DNA from: SpSt-77 sp049972045 | Lineage (GTDB): Bacteria > Chloroflexota > Anaerolineae > B4-G1 > DUEL01 | Reading direction: 5' to 3' | Length of the DNA: 64,000 nucleotides | Assembly: GCA_049972045.1 (NCBI GenBank) | Contig: JBMFKS010000002.1 | Location: 11,734 to 75,733 of the forward strand | Shown: one piece after another, positions 23,480 through 36,399 of the stretch | Position numbering within the stretch: position 1 is the first letter of the stretch | Layout: the number at the start of each line of letters is the position of its first letter | Made by a program: the position numbers and the translations under genes | The notes under the pieces: generated by a model | Told to the model about the DNA's origin: nothing | Databases searched by the model: none | What the model saw: the letters and a program-made list of their open reading frames with translations, nothing else

Positions 23480-25870
23480 ATGCCCAACGAACTGCCGCCC
23501 GAACAACTCCGTCGTACCTGCGACCCGCAGCAGTTTTCCTTTGAGACCACCGCCGAACTCCCCCTGATCCCGGACATCATTGGTCAACCCCGGGCCACCC
23601 GGGCCATTGAGTTCGGGCTGGATATGGAGGCGCCCGGCTACAACATCTTCGTCCTGGGGCCGGGGGGGACGGGCCGCACCACCACCATCCAGCGCTTCCT
23701 GGCCCAGCGGGCCGCCCAGGAGCCTACGCCCGACGACTGGATTTACGTCCACAACTTCTCCCAGCCCCGTAGCCCCCGGGCTATCCGTCTCCCCCCCGGC
23801 CTGGGTGCCCGTTTCCGGGACGACATGGCCGCGTTGGTGGCCCAACTCCGCCAGACCATCCCCCGGGCCTTTGAAAGCGAGACCTATCAGGAGGCCCGCC
23901 GTCAAATTGAACAGCGGTTCCAGGAAGCGCAGGAATCGCTTCTGAAGGAACTGGATGCCCAGGCCCGACAGCGTTCCTTCGCGGTGGTGCGCGCCCCCTC
24001 CGGCCTGGCCATCGTCCCGCTCAAGGACGGCCGTCCCCTCCCCCAGGAGGCCTTCCAGGCCCTACCGGAAGAGGAACAGGGACGGTATGCCGCCCAGTAC
24101 CGGGAACTGGAGCCCCTGGCGGAGGAGACGGTCCAACGATTGCGGGAGCAGGAACAGATTGCGCGAGAGGCTCTCCAGAAACTGGACCAGGAGGTGGCCG
24201 CCGCAACGGTGGGCCACGCGGTGGATGAACTGAAGGCCCGCTACGCCGAATACGAGGAGGTCGGTGAGTACCTGGAAGAAGTCCGCGCCGACATCATCCG
24301 GCGGGCGGAAGAATTCAAGCGGACGGAGCAATCCACCCCGGAGGCCCCCGGTGCGCCCCCCGCTCCGCCCTTCGGGCGGTACCTGGTCAACCTGCTGGTG
24401 GATAACAGCCAGCAACAGGGCGCGCCGGTGGTGGTGGAGACCAACCCGACCTATGCCAACCTGATCGGACGGACGGAGTACGAAATCCGCATGGGGGTCC
24501 CCGTCACCGATTTCACCCTTCTGCGCGCAGGGGCGCTGCACCGGGCCAACGGCGGCTACCTGGTCCTGCAGGCCCGGGACGTCCTGGCAGAGCCCCTGGC
24601 CTGGCAAGCGCTCAAGCGCGCCCTCTCCGAAGGCGTCATTCGCATAGAGGACCGCGCGGCCAGCCCGATCTCCGTTGTCAGCCTGGACCCGGAGCCGATT
24701 CCGCTGGACGTGAAGGTCATCCTCATGGGCAGCCCGTACCTCTACTATCTCCTCTATGCCCTGGACGAGGAGTTCCGGGAACTCTTCAAGGTCAAGGCCG
24801 ACTTCTCCACCGAAATGGACCGGACACCGGAGAATGAGCACCTCTACGCCCTCTTCATCCGGGCCCGCTGTGAGGAGGAGGGACTGCGCCCCTTTGACCG
24901 AACCGGGGTGGCGCGGGTGGTGGAATACGGCTCCCGGCTGGCCGAGGACCAGAACCGCCTCTCCATCCGCTTCGGCGAGGTGACCGACCTCCTGCGGGAG
25001 GCTCACTACTGGGCCGGCAAGGCCGGACGGAACCGGGTGACGGGCGAGGATGTGGAGCGGGCCGTCGCCGAGCGCACCTACCGGGCCAACCGGGTGGAGG
25101 AGGAACTCCGCCGCGTCATCACCGAGGGCACCCTGTGGATCCAGACCGAAGGGGCCGTGGTGGGACAGGTCAACGGGCTGAGCATCCACATGGTCGGCGA
25201 TCACATGTTTGGCCGGCCCACCCGCATCACCGCCCGCGCCTACGTGGGCCGCAGCGGCGTGGTGGACATCCAGCGGGAGGTCAAACTGAGCGGCCCCACC
25301 CACGGCAAGGGGGTGCTCACTCTGGCGGCCTACCTGGGCGGCCAGTACGCCACCGACCAGCCCCTCACCCTCTCCGCCAGCCTCAGTTTTGAGCAGACCT
25401 ACGACGAGGTCCACGGCGACAGCGCTTCCCTGGCCGAACTCTACGCCCTGCTCTCCGTCCTGGCGGACGCTCCCCTGCGCCAGGGCATCGCGGTCACCGG
25501 CTCGGTGGACCAGCAGGGGCGGGTCCAGCCCGTCGGCGGCGTGACCCACAAGGTGGAGGGCTTCTTCCGGGTCTGCAAGGAGCGGGGGCTGACGGGGGAC
25601 CAGGGTGTCATCATCCCGGCGGCCAACGTCCGCAACCTGATGCTGGACCCCGAGGTCGTCCAGGCGGTAGCGGAGGGGAAGTTCCACATCTACCCGGTGG
25701 CGACCGTGGATGAGGGAATTGAACTCCTGACGGGCATCCCGGCGGGCGCGCGGGACGAGAAGGGAGAGTTCCCGGAGGGGACGCTGCACGCGCGGGTGCT
25801 GGCCCGGCTGAAAGAGTTAGCGGCGCGGCTGGAGAAGGGCGGAGAGGAGAAATCCCAGCAGAAGGCATAA
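23480..25870 (+). CDS. Lon-family ATP-dependent protease (AAA_32/LonB-like)
   Basis: A 796-residue protein. The nucleotide loop near residue 66 reads GPGGTGRTT, with Arg in place of the usual Walker A Lys, a pattern I recall from the AAA_32/COG1067 group. A long coiled-coil-like segment follows (about 130-280), then the AAA core with NGGYLVLQARDVL and IEDRAASPISVVSLDPEPIPLDVKVIL. The C-terminal Lon proteolytic domain has VHGDSASLAELYALLS (catalytic Ser) and a Lys in GGVTHKVEGFF, the Ser-Lys dyad. It probably degrades damaged or regulatory proteins. It has a full-consensus promoter, so it may be highly expressed. Confidence 0.9.
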   Translation: MPNELPPEQLRRTCDPQQFSFETTAELPLIPDIIGQPRATRAIEFGLDMEAPGYNIFVLGPGGTGRTTTIQRFLAQRAAQEPTPDDWIYVHNFSQPRSPRAIRLPPGLGARFRDDMAALVAQLRQTIPRAFESETYQEARRQIEQRFQEAQESLLKELDAQARQRSFAVVRAPSGLAIVPLKDGRPLPQEAFQALPEEEQGRYAAQYRELEPLAEETVQRLREQEQIAREALQKLDQEVAAATVGHAVDELKARYAEYEEVGEYLEEVRADIIRRAEEFKRTEQSTPEAPGAPPAPPFGRYLVNLLVDNSQQQGAPVVVETNPTYANLIGRTEYEIRMGVPVTDFTLLRAGALHRANGGYLVLQARDVLAEPLAWQALKRALSEGVIRIEDRAASPISVVSLDPEPIPLDVKVILMGSPYLYYLLYALDEEFRELFKVKADFSTEMDRTPENEHLYALFIRARCEEEGLRPFDRTGVARVVEYGSRLAEDQNRLSIRFGEVTDLLREAHYWAGKAGRNRVTGEDVERAVAERTYRANRVEEELRRVITEGTLWIQTEGAVVGQVNGLSIHMVGDHMFGRPTRITARAYVGRSGVVDIQREVKLSGPTHGKGVLTLAAYLGGQYATDQPLTLSASLSFEQTYDEVHGDSASLAELYALLSVLADAPLRQGIAVTGSVDQQGRVQPVGGVTHKVEGFFRVCKERGLTGDQGVIIPAANVRNLMLDPEVVQAVAEGKFHIYPVATVDEGIELLTGIPAGARDEKGEFPEGTLHARVLARLKELAARLEKGGEEKSQQKA

Positions 25871-25971
25871 GGACCTTCGGCCCGAGGGCCTCGGCCCGAG
25901 GGCTTCGGGTCGTGACCCTCGCGGTGCCCTTCCCACCCGGTGGTCCGCCTATTTCCCTGCAGGAGGCAAAC

Positions 25972-27306
25972 ATGCTGATCACTCATGCCCGTCTGGCCAC
26001 CCTGGGGGATGCCCCCCAACTGATCGAAGACGGCGCCCTGCGGATAGAGGGCGAGATCATCACCGACATCGGCACCACCGTTGACCTGACCCAGCGCTAC
26101 CCCGAAGAGGAGCGCTGGGACGCCGACGGTCAACTGGTGATGCCTGCCGCCATCTGCGGGCACACCCACTTCTACGGCGCCTTCGCCCGGGGCATGGCCA
26201 TTCCGGGCGAGCCGCCGGCCAACTTCCCCCAGATTCTGGAGTCCCTGTGGTGGCGGCTGGATAAGGCCCTCACCCTGGAGGACGTCCGCTATTCCGCCCT
26301 GGTCTGTCTGATAGACGCCATCCGGCACGGCACCACCACCCTCATAGACCATCATGCCAGCCCCAACGCCATTGAGGGGAGCCTGGACGCCATTGCGGAG
26401 GCGGTGGAGGAGGCCGGCCTGCGGGCCTCTCTTTGCTACGAGGTCACCGACCGCGATGGCCCGGAGCGCGCACGGGCCGGCATAGAAGAGAACCTCCGCT
26501 TCGCTCGTTCGCTGACGCCGGACCGACGGCGGCGCCTGGCCGCCTCTTTCGGCCTGCACGCATCCCTCACGCTCTCCGACGAGACGCTGGCCGATTGCGT
26601 CGCCGCCGCGCGGGACCTGGGCCTGGGCTTCCACGTCCACGTGGCCGAGGATGCCGCCGACCAGGAGGACAGTCTCCGCAAGAGCGGCAGGCGGGTCGTC
26701 CACCGCCTGGGGGACGCCGGGGTCCTGGGCCCGCAGACGATTGCCGTCCACTGCGTCCATGTGGATTGGGGCGAAATCGTCCGCCTGGCAGAAACCGGCA
26801 CCTGGGTCACCCACCAGCCCCGGTCCAACATGAACAATGGCGTCGGTGTGGCGCCGGTGGAAGAGATGCTGAAGGCAGGGGTGCGGGTGGCCCTGGGCAA
26901 CGACGGCTTCTCCAACAACATGTTCGCCGAGATGAAGGCAGCCTACCTGGTGCACAAACTGGCCCGTCGGGACCCCCGGGCTATGCCCGGCGACGGGGTG
27001 ATGCGGCTGGCCTACGAGAACAACGCCGCCCTGGCCCGCGTCTTCTGGCCCGACCTGCGCCTGGGAGAACTGGCCCCCGGCGCGGCGGCGGACCTGGTCT
27101 TTCTGGATTACCACCCCACCACGCCGCTGACGGCGGGAAACCTGCCCTGGCACATCCTCTTCGGTGTGGAGGCGTCTATGGTGACGGCCACCCTCTGCGC
27201 GGGGCGGGTGCTGATGCGGGACCGGAAGTTGCTGACGCTGGACGAGGAGGCCATCACCGCGCGCTCCCGCGAACGGGCCGCACGGGTCTGGGGGCGGGTG
27301 GGGTAG
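25972..27306 (+). CDS. ssnA: Putative aminohydrolase SsnA (amidohydrolase family)
   Basis: A 444-residue metal-dependent amidohydrolase. The metal-binding motif is GHTHFYGAF at about residue 63. RHGTTTLIDHHASPNAIEGSLD is characteristic of SsnA, and further ligands are in GFHVHVAED (His) and LGNDGFSNNMF (Asp). SsnA is linked in other bacteria to selenium-dependent purine or xanthine catabolism, though its substrate is not established. AGGAGGCAAAC directly before the ATG at 25972 fixes the start. The molybdoprotein at 2647 could belong to the same pathway, but the genes are 21 kb apart. Confidence 0.85.
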   Translation: MLITHARLATLGDAPQLIEDGALRIEGEIITDIGTTVDLTQRYPEEERWDADGQLVMPAAICGHTHFYGAFARGMAIPGEPPANFPQILESLWWRLDKALTLEDVRYSALVCLIDAIRHGTTTLIDHHASPNAIEGSLDAIAEAVEEAGLRASLCYEVTDRDGPERARAGIEENLRFARSLTPDRRRRLAASFGLHASLTLSDETLADCVAAARDLGLGFHVHVAEDAADQEDSLRKSGRRVVHRLGDAGVLGPQTIAVHCVHVDWGEIVRLAETGTWVTHQPRSNMNNGVGVAPVEEMLKAGVRVALGNDGFSNNMFAEMKAAYLVHKLARRDPRAMPGDGVMRLAYENNAALARVFWPDLRLGELAPGAAADLVFLDYHPTTPLTAGNLPWHILFGVEASMVTATLCAGRVLMRDRKLLTLDEEAITARSRERAARVWGRVG

Positions 27307-27545
27307 TGCAAAAGACCCCCGGGTGCAAACGTAGACGCTGCAACACGACAAAGGCGAGGAGGACCAGAGCCCCATGGCGAACCGTCGCCTGGTCCACCCG
27401 GCACGGGCACGCCCCCAGGCCGTTTAACTGTTTGGCGTCCCGAAAGAGCGTCGCCCCTGACCAGCGCGTCCGCTTCCGCCGGACAAGGGTGGTCAAATCG
27501 GTGCCCGGTCATTCGTTGTCAGCACCTCCTCCTCTGGTGCGTCGG
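27307..27545 (-). pseudogene. Transposase C-terminal remnant
   Basis: On the minus strand a frame between about 27496 and 27307 reads RKRTRWSGATLFRDAKQL followed by VRHGALVLLAFVVLQRLR. The pattern of a basic helix, F-R-D-x-K-Q and a hydrophobic helix is the usual C-terminal region of IS4/IS701-like DDE transposases. A preceding piece, EVLTTNDRAPI, lies in a different frame, so the gene is frameshifted as well as truncated. No inverted ends were found. The remaining spacer up to 27671 shows nothing recognisable apart from the next gene's ribosome site. Family assignment is tentative. Confidence 0.5.
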
Positions 27546-27671
27546 ACCTGGGCTCCCAAAGCGGACTTGCCGGGAGATGCCCTGCGGGACGTCCTGTCGG
27601 AGATACGAGCCAGAATTGCCGGAACGGCTCGCAGGGAAGTTACCCGATCCCGATTGATCAGGAGGTCCATC

Positions 27672-28103
27672 ATGAAACTCGCATCCTTGGAATACCTGGA
27701 AGAGGTCCGACGGCGCTCCAACGCTGACCCCCAGTACCTGGAACTGGCAAAGGGCCACAACGCGTCCTACACAATGGTCCTGGAAGCCGAACCCTCAAAG
27801 GGCGTCACCGAGACGGTCGTCATCGGCTTCACCAACGTGGACGGGAAAATCGGCGAGGTCTGGGTCGGCAAGCGGCCCACCGACTTCACCCTCAGCGCCC
27901 CCTACGGCGTCTGGGTGGACATCCTGCGGGGGAAACTGGGCGCCACCCAGGCCATCGCCTCCCGCAAACTGAAGACCCAGGGGCCGTTCCTGCAACTCCT
28001 GCAGGGTGCCAACCGCATCCTCCGCTGGGTGGAGATTCTGCGCACCATCCCCACCGAGTTTGAGGGAGACTACGCCCAGTATAACCTGCCGGGGAGGCCG
28101 TAA
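27672..28103 (+). CDS. SCP2 sterol-binding-like domain protein
   Basis: A 143-residue protein resembling the SCP2 fold: an N-terminal helix (LASLEYLEEVRRRSNADPQY), then a beta-rich part with VVIGFTNVDGKIGEVWVGKRPTDFTLSAPYGVWVDILRG and a terminal helix. SCP2-like bacterial proteins bind lipids or fatty-acyl ligands, and the specific ligand is unknown. An AGGAGGT five bases before the ATG gives a strong start. It is followed 21 bp later by a small membrane protein and then by the large SH3b protein, all on the same strand. Confidence 0.65.
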   Translation: MKLASLEYLEEVRRRSNADPQYLELAKGHNASYTMVLEAEPSKGVTETVVIGFTNVDGKIGEVWVGKRPTDFTLSAPYGVWVDILRGKLGATQAIASRKLKTQGPFLQLLQGANRILRWVEILRTIPTEFEGDYAQYNLPGRP

Positions 28104-28124
28104 CCTTCTCCGGGGAGGTCGGAG

Positions 28125-28505
28125 ATGTCCGATTGGCTGCGCCATTTTAAATGGACTGCTCTGCTGATCTGGCTGGCTCTCCTGGGCGCGATGCTCTTCA
28201 CCTCCTATGTGGCTCTCTCCGCTGCCACGGCCAGCGGACTGCTCTCTTCGTTCTTCGTATCTCTTTTCCGGTTTGAAACCCTGAGCCAGCCCGGCGAGGA
28301 GCAGAACGAGGAGAGCACCCTCTTCTCGGATTGGTTGATTTTTCGGCCCCGAGCCGATGAATCGGCCGCGGAGGAGCCGGACCTGGACGAAGCCGAACAG
28401 ACGCTGGTCAGCGCTGTCTTGCGGTACCTCGCCTTTGCCTGGATCGTGATCCTGATTTCGCCGCCTGTGGTGATGCTGGTCAACATACTGCTGGCGAACG
28501 GGTAG
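28125..28505 (+). CDS. Small two-helix membrane protein, unknown
   Basis: A 126-residue protein with a hydrophobic helix at about residues 9-30, an acidic loop (about 55-95, EEQNEES and DLDEAEQ) and a second helix at about 101-122. GGGGAGGTCGGAG precedes the ATG. It sits between the SCP2-like gene and the SH3b protein. No family recognised. Confidence 0.6.
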   Translation: MSDWLRHFKWTALLIWLALLGAMLFTSYVALSAATASGLLSSFFVSLFRFETLSQPGEEQNEESTLFSDWLIFRPRADESAAEEPDLDEAEQTLVSAVLRYLAFAWIVILISPPVVMLVNILLANG

Positions 28506-28548
28506 AATTTTACAGGTACGTCGCACCTTGCCTGGAAAAGGAGGCCCC

Positions 28549-31176
28549 ATGAGCAGTTCATCTCCTCTGCGCGGCAAGGGCATCTGGGCCTGGGCCCGGT
28601 CCGGCGACGAACTGGGCCGGGCCATCCAGATCGCTCATCAGACCGGCGGAACCCATATCCTCTACAAGGTCGGGCAGGCGGGGACGTACTACGACGACTC
28701 CGCCCCGGCGGCCCGCCGCATCGCCGAGGCCGGTTTCGTCCCCTTTGCCTGGACCTGGCTCACCCTGGATAACCCCGAAAGGGAGGCTCAGGTCGTCATC
28801 CAGGCTTTCCAGGACGGCTATCAGGGCTTTGTCTTTGATATGGAAGCCCCCTGCCGCCGGAAATGGGAGGCCGCGCGGCGACTGGTCCGCACCCTCAAAA
28901 GCGCGCCGGTCAACCCTGAGGCCCTTTACCTCTCCTCCTTCCCCAACATCTCCGCCCACACCGACCTTCCCTACCCGGAGATGCTGGAAATCTGCCGGGG
29001 CGGATTGATGCCTATGGCCTACGGCTCCTTCTTCGCCCCGGGCAATCCTACCCCCTGGGACGTCCAGGCCCGCCGGGTGATAGACGAATGGACCTACGGC
29101 GACTACGAGAGATGGTGCCTCCAGTGGGGCTTCCGCCCGCCCCTCTACCCCATCCTGGGCCCCTATCATGATGAGTACGGCCGCGCGCCGATGTCGCCGG
29201 AGGAGTTCCGGGTCTGGCTGGACCGGCTGGCCGCCTACGGACCGACCTTTGTCAGTTTCTTCACCACCCGCGCTATCCCCGACGCGCTGGTCCCGCTGAT
29301 CCGGGACTTCGCCCCGGTGGAGGCGCCGGCGGAGATGCCCATCCCCGCTGCCGTCTGGGTGGCCCCCCTGGAGGGGGCGGTCCTCTACGCCGCGCCGGAT
29401 TTTTCTGCCCAGCGGACGCGCGCGCTGGTCTACCGGGGCACCGCTGAGGGGAGGGCGTGGCGCCGCGGGAGCGACGGCCGCCGCTGGCTCCAGGTCCGCA
29501 CCGCCGACGGCGCGCTGGGCTGGCTCCCCGAACAGCGGGCCGACGGCTCCGCCGCCTTCGCGCTCACCGACCCCGGCGCACCCCCCACGCTTCCCGCCCC
29601 GCCCCCCGCTCCGCCCGGCCACCTGACCCACGTGTGGACCACCCAGGAGGTCAACTTCCGCAGCCAGCCCGCCGTGCGTCCGGATACCCTCCTCGGGCGG
29701 CTCTACCCCGGCGCTCGCCTGAAGGTCATAGAAGACCCCGCGCTGGCCCGACAGAAACTGGGCACTTACCAGTGGCTCAACGTCCAGTTGGAGCCCGAGG
29801 GACCGGAAGGGTGGATCGCTGCCTGGTACGTCACGGACCACCCGCCGGTGGCGGAGGCCCCTCCTCTGCCCACTCTCCTGCGCGTCCAGAGCCCCCAGGT
29901 GGGCTATCTGAACATTCGCCAGGGGCCAGGGACGGATACTCCCATCGTCTGGCGTGTCCCCGACGGGACGATTCTGGAGATTCGGGAGAACCCGCAGGAA
30001 GCCGCCGCGAAGGTCGGGCAGGAGGGGCAGTGGATCCGGGTGCGCACGCCCAGCCTGCACGAGGGCTATGCTGCCGCCTGGTACCTGGCCGCCGACGTCC
30101 CTCCGGATAACCGCCGTCCGGTAGAGGATGCCCCTCTCCCCTTCGGGGAGTGCGCCTGGATTTTCGGCATCCACGGCGCCGGCGCCGCCGAAACGGAGGA
30201 CTTCCGCCACCTGTTCCAGGGGACTGGCCGACGGGGCTGGGTGCTCTTCACCGAATCCATCGGCCGCCATCCGGACAACCTGCCGCCCAACGAGGCGTTG
30301 CGGCAGAAACTCTGGGACTGGGCCCGCAGCGGCTTCGGCGTGATCATCCGCCTCAACTACGGCTACGAACCGGCGGGGACTCTGCCCGAATCCCCGTACT
30401 ACGGCGACTTCGCGGCCACCTGCCGGCGCTGGGTGGAACTCTACCTGAAGCGTCCGGAGGTCCCCCCGTCTCACTACACCTGGATCATCACCATCGGGAA
30501 CGAGCAGAACAATGTCCGGGAGCACCCCGGCGGGCTGGCGGACCCCCGGGAGCACATCACGCCCCAACTCTACGCCCGCGCCTTCAACCTCGTCTACCGG
30601 GCCATCAAGGAAGTCCTGCCCAACGCGACGGTGATACCAGGGGCCGTGGACCCCTACAACACCACCCCCTGGGTTCGGCTGGGCGGCATCCGCTACCGCC
30701 CGTTGACGTACTTCAAGGAGATGCTGGACGGGATCGTTGCGCTGGACGGCTTCGCGCTCCACACCTACACCCATGGCCCGGTGGTGGATTACATCACCCA
30801 CCTGCGGCCCTTCACCGACTGGCCCCTGGTCCCCGGCACGGAGCACGAGCACTACTACGACTTCCAGGCCTACCGCCCGTTTATTGAGGCCATCCCCGCC
30901 AAGTGGCGGGATAAACCTGTCTACATCACCGAGACCAACCACTGGACGGTGAATCCGGACGGGACAGGGCCCAACGGCTGGATCAACCGCAACATCGGCT
31001 GGGTGCAGGCCGCCTACGCGGAGATTCATCGCTGGAACAGCACTCCCCACGCCCAGCAGATTCACTGTCTGCTCCTCTACCGCTGGCAGGGGGACGAGTG
31101 GGAGATTCGGACGAAGGACCAGATTCAGGAGGACTTCCGCCAGGCGCTGCGGAACGATTACCGGTGGCGGAAATGA
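28549..31176 (+). CDS. Modular protein: TIM-barrel-like domain, three SH3b-like domains, glycosidase-like C-terminus
   Basis: An 875-residue protein. Residues 1-260 are paralogous to the N-terminus of the protein at 12553. The FDMEA at about residue 98 could supply acidic catalytic residues. Residues about 270-345, 360-435 and 440-515 are SH3b-like modules (VNFRSQPAVRPDTLLGRLYPG, LNIRQGPGTDTPIVWRVPDG), usually wall-binding. The last 350 residues look like a second TIM-barrel glycosidase: IITIGNEQN (acid/base Glu), FALHTYTHG and VYITETNHWT (candidate nucleophile Glu). No signal peptide is visible. AAAAGGAGG eight bases before the ATG supports the start. Probably acts on polysaccharide or peptidoglycan, substrate unknown. 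Confidence 0.72.
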   Translation: MSSSSPLRGKGIWAWARSGDELGRAIQIAHQTGGTHILYKVGQAGTYYDDSAPAARRIAEAGFVPFAWTWLTLDNPEREAQVVIQAFQDGYQGFVFDMEAPCRRKWEAARRLVRTLKSAPVNPEALYLSSFPNISAHTDLPYPEMLEICRGGLMPMAYGSFFAPGNPTPWDVQARRVIDEWTYGDYERWCLQWGFRPPLYPILGPYHDEYGRAPMSPEEFRVWLDRLAAYGPTFVSFFTTRAIPDALVPLIRDFAPVEAPAEMPIPAAVWVAPLEGAVLYAAPDFSAQRTRALVYRGTAEGRAWRRGSDGRRWLQVRTADGALGWLPEQRADGSAAFALTDPGAPPTLPAPPPAPPGHLTHVWTTQEVNFRSQPAVRPDTLLGRLYPGARLKVIEDPALARQKLGTYQWLNVQLEPEGPEGWIAAWYVTDHPPVAEAPPLPTLLRVQSPQVGYLNIRQGPGTDTPIVWRVPDGTILEIRENPQEAAAKVGQEGQWIRVRTPSLHEGYAAAWYLAADVPPDNRRPVEDAPLPFGECAWIFGIHGAGAAETEDFRHLFQGTGRRGWVLFTESIGRHPDNLPPNEALRQKLWDWARSGFGVIIRLNYGYEPAGTLPESPYYGDFAATCRRWVELYLKRPEVPPSHYTWIITIGNEQNNVREHPGGLADPREHITPQLYARAFNLVYRAIKEVLPNATVIPGAVDPYNTTPWVRLGGIRYRPLTYFKEMLDGIVALDGFALHTYTHGPVVDYITHLRPFTDWPLVPGTEHEHYYDFQAYRPFIEAIPAKWRDKPVYITETNHWTVNPDGTGPNGWINRNIGWVQAAYAEIHRWNSTPHAQQIHCLLLYRWQGDEWEIRTKDQIQEDFRQALRNDYRWRK

Positions 31177-31177
31177 G

Positions 31178-31222
31178 GAGAACGGGCAGGGAGTGGCGGT
31201 ATCCTTGCCGCTCCCTGTTCTC
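31178..31222 (+). terminator. Hairpin after the SH3b protein gene
   Basis: A long stem GAGAACGGGCAGGGAG/CTCCCTGTTCTC-type (one bulge) lies three bases past the stop. It lacks a T-tract, so it may protect the mRNA end or terminate weakly. The rest of the 290-bp space to rpoB contains a small CTCCCC/GGGGAG hairpin, GC-rich text and the rpoB promoter. Confidence 0.5.
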
Positions 31223-31403
31223 ACCAGTCGTCTCCCCGCTCTGAGGGGAGCAAAAAGACGCAATACCGCAAAAGTCACCCTGTGGGGGTGCCGATTTCCC
31301 CCCCGCTGCCGCTGCGCGGCGCGGGGGAGACCTTCTCCCCTTTTCCTCATTGGCGCCCCCGGCGGCAAGAGGGCCTGTCCCCGATCGCAGATCGCGCTGG
31401 CTT

Positions 31404-31432
31404 TTGACAAATTCGCCCTTTGGTGCTATACT
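31404..31432 (+). promoter_or_regulatory. Promoter of rpoB
   Basis: TTGACA (31404-31409), 17-bp spacer, TATACT (31427-31432). The leader is short, about 25 nt before the start codon, leaving no room for an attenuator. Confidence 0.88.
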
Positions 31433-31467
31433 ATAAGTTCGCGGTTTATTTCTCCAGGGGGAGTAGA

Positions 31468-35389
<3,922 letters not shown>

Positions 35390-35397
<8 letters not shown>

Positions 35398-35418
35398 ATT
35401 CACAACCTGTGGTAAAAT
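35390..35418 (+). promoter_or_regulatory. Promoter of the str operon (rpsL)
   Basis: TTGACT (35390-35395), 17-bp spacer, TAAAAT (35413-35418). The -35 box overlaps the rpoB stop codon, so rpsL-rpsG-fusA can be transcribed separately from rpoB. Confidence 0.8.
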
Positions 35419-35427
35419 GCCCGCTCG

Positions 35428-35540
35428 TCAGACGGACGGCAGCCAGAGCCCCTGCCGTGCACGAAAGGACTCGTGAAGGCGGAAGGAGGCCATCGGTTGG
35501 CACAGATGGCCTTCTTCGCGGAATCTGAGAGATCGTCTGA
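35428..35540 (+). promoter_or_regulatory. Candidate structured 5' leader RNA of the str operon
   Basis: Starting near the predicted transcription start, the RNA can form three hairpins: CGGCAG/CTGCCG (35437-42 with 35452-57... ending 35457), ACGA/TCGT (35461-64 with 35471-74) and a 13-bp stem (35482-94 with 35505-17, one G-U). A 7-bp outer helix TCAGACG/CGTCTGA (35428-34 with 35534-40) could enclose them. Ribosomal operons often carry such leaders as sites for autoregulation. No T-tract follows, so it would not be a simple attenuator. The outer helix's 3' strand lies in the end of a MITE-like element and may be accidental. Confidence 0.45.
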
Positions 35541-35731
35541 AAATCTACCCCAAAGGACACGAAGGACACAAAGCCCTCGGCCCGAAGGGAAATGCCCGAA
35601 GGCGGCGTCGCCCCGAGCCCCTCGGCGCGTGGCGCGGCGTGGCCGAGGGGGCTTCTCGGCCCGGGGGGATGGAAGCACACCAGTCTTCGTGTTCTTGGTG
35701 TCCTTCGTGGTGTTCAGACAATCTCTGAGGG
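35525..35731. mobile_element. MITE-like element upstream of rpsL
   Basis: The ends are 17-bp inverted repeats, CTGAGAGATCGTCTGAA at the left and the inverse of CTCAGAGATTGTCTGAA at the right, similar to those at 13848-14011. Just inside, ACACGAAGGACAC-type words are also inverted. The centre (about 35575-35670) is the CTCGG/GGCGTGGCC GC-rich repeat. No gene is inside. It separates the rpsL promoter from the gene by about 320 bp. Confidence 0.55.
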
Positions 35732-35740
35732 AGAGAAACC

Positions 35741-36211
35741 GTGCCCACGATCAATCAACTGGTTCGTAAAGGACGGAAGCCGAAAGAGAAGAAGACCAAG
35801 GCGCCGGCGCTGCAGTACATCTTCAACTCGTACAAGCAGCGGCGTTTCCGGATGCCGAAGGGCGCACCGCAGAAGCGGGGGGTCTGCACCCAGGTACGGA
35901 CGATGACGCCGAAGAAGCCCAACTCCGCGCTGCGCAAAATCGCCCGCGTCCGGCTGACCAACGGCATTGAGATCACGGCCTACATCCCCGGCGAGGGGCA
36001 CAACTTGCAGGAGCACTCGGTGGTGCTGGTGCGCGGTGGCCGCGTGAAAGACCTGCCCGGCGTCCGCTATCACATCATCCGGGGTGCGCTGGACGCCGCG
36101 GGCGTGGAGGGGCGGGCCCAGCAGCGCTCCAAGTACGGCACCAAGGCCGGCAAGGGCGGCAAGCCCGGCAAGCCCGGCGCTAAGCCCGCCGCCAAATCGG
36201 GAAAGAAATAG
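35741..36211 (+). CDS. rpsL: Ribosomal protein S12
   Basis: 156 residues, longer than the usual ~124-140. S12 sits at the 30S decoding centre. The core is intact (TPKKPNSALRKIARVRL, PGEGHNLQEHSVVLVRGGRVKDLPGVRYHIIRG). Two departures are seen. About 17 residues are inserted after APALQ, before PQKRGVC, a feature I associate with Chloroflexota. There is also a Lys/Gly/Ala-rich tail after KYGTK. The start is GTG at 35741 with GAGGGAGAG upstream. It is first in the str operon. Confidence 0.97.
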   Translation: MPTINQLVRKGRKPKEKKTKAPALQYIFNSYKQRRFRMPKGAPQKRGVCTQVRTMTPKKPNSALRKIARVRLTNGIEITAYIPGEGHNLQEHSVVLVRGGRVKDLPGVRYHIIRGALDAAGVEGRAQQRSKYGTKAGKGGKPGKPGAKPAAKSGKK

Positions 36212-36399
36212 CAAGGCTCCTCTGGGGGCTCAAAGAGCCCAAAGGGCCACGCCCCGCCCTGGCTCGCCCCGGGGGGCTTCGCTGGATGAGCCCGGACGTT
36301 TTGCACCAAGAATTTTCCAGAGATGCCCCAACGGTGCCTGAAGCCCCGATTGGAGGCGACGCCGACAGCATTTTCTGAACCAGCCGACTGAGAGGTCGT
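36212..36399. repeat. rpsL-rpsG spacer with GC-rich repeat
   Basis: 188 bp. It begins with a GGGGGCTCAAAGAGCCC hairpin, then a GGCCACGCCCCG/CTCGCCCCGGGGGGCTTCG patch of the same type as elsewhere. The remainder shows nothing recognisable apart from GAGAGGT before rpsG. It is unusually long for an rpsL-rpsG junction. Confidence 0.45.

Noticed and set aside
28558..31410. Very long antisense reading frames opposite rpoB, fusA, the SH3b protein, dnaN and the molybdoprotein
   Set aside because: In GC-rich DNA the complementary strand of real genes stays open by chance. These have low-complexity Gly/Pro/His/Arg-rich translations, no ribosome sites and no recognisable motifs.
35428..35540. L10(L12)-type leader or ordinary attenuator
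   Set aside because: The gene downstream is rpsL, not rplJ, and there is no T-tract after the main stem. Only a generic leader candidate is supported.
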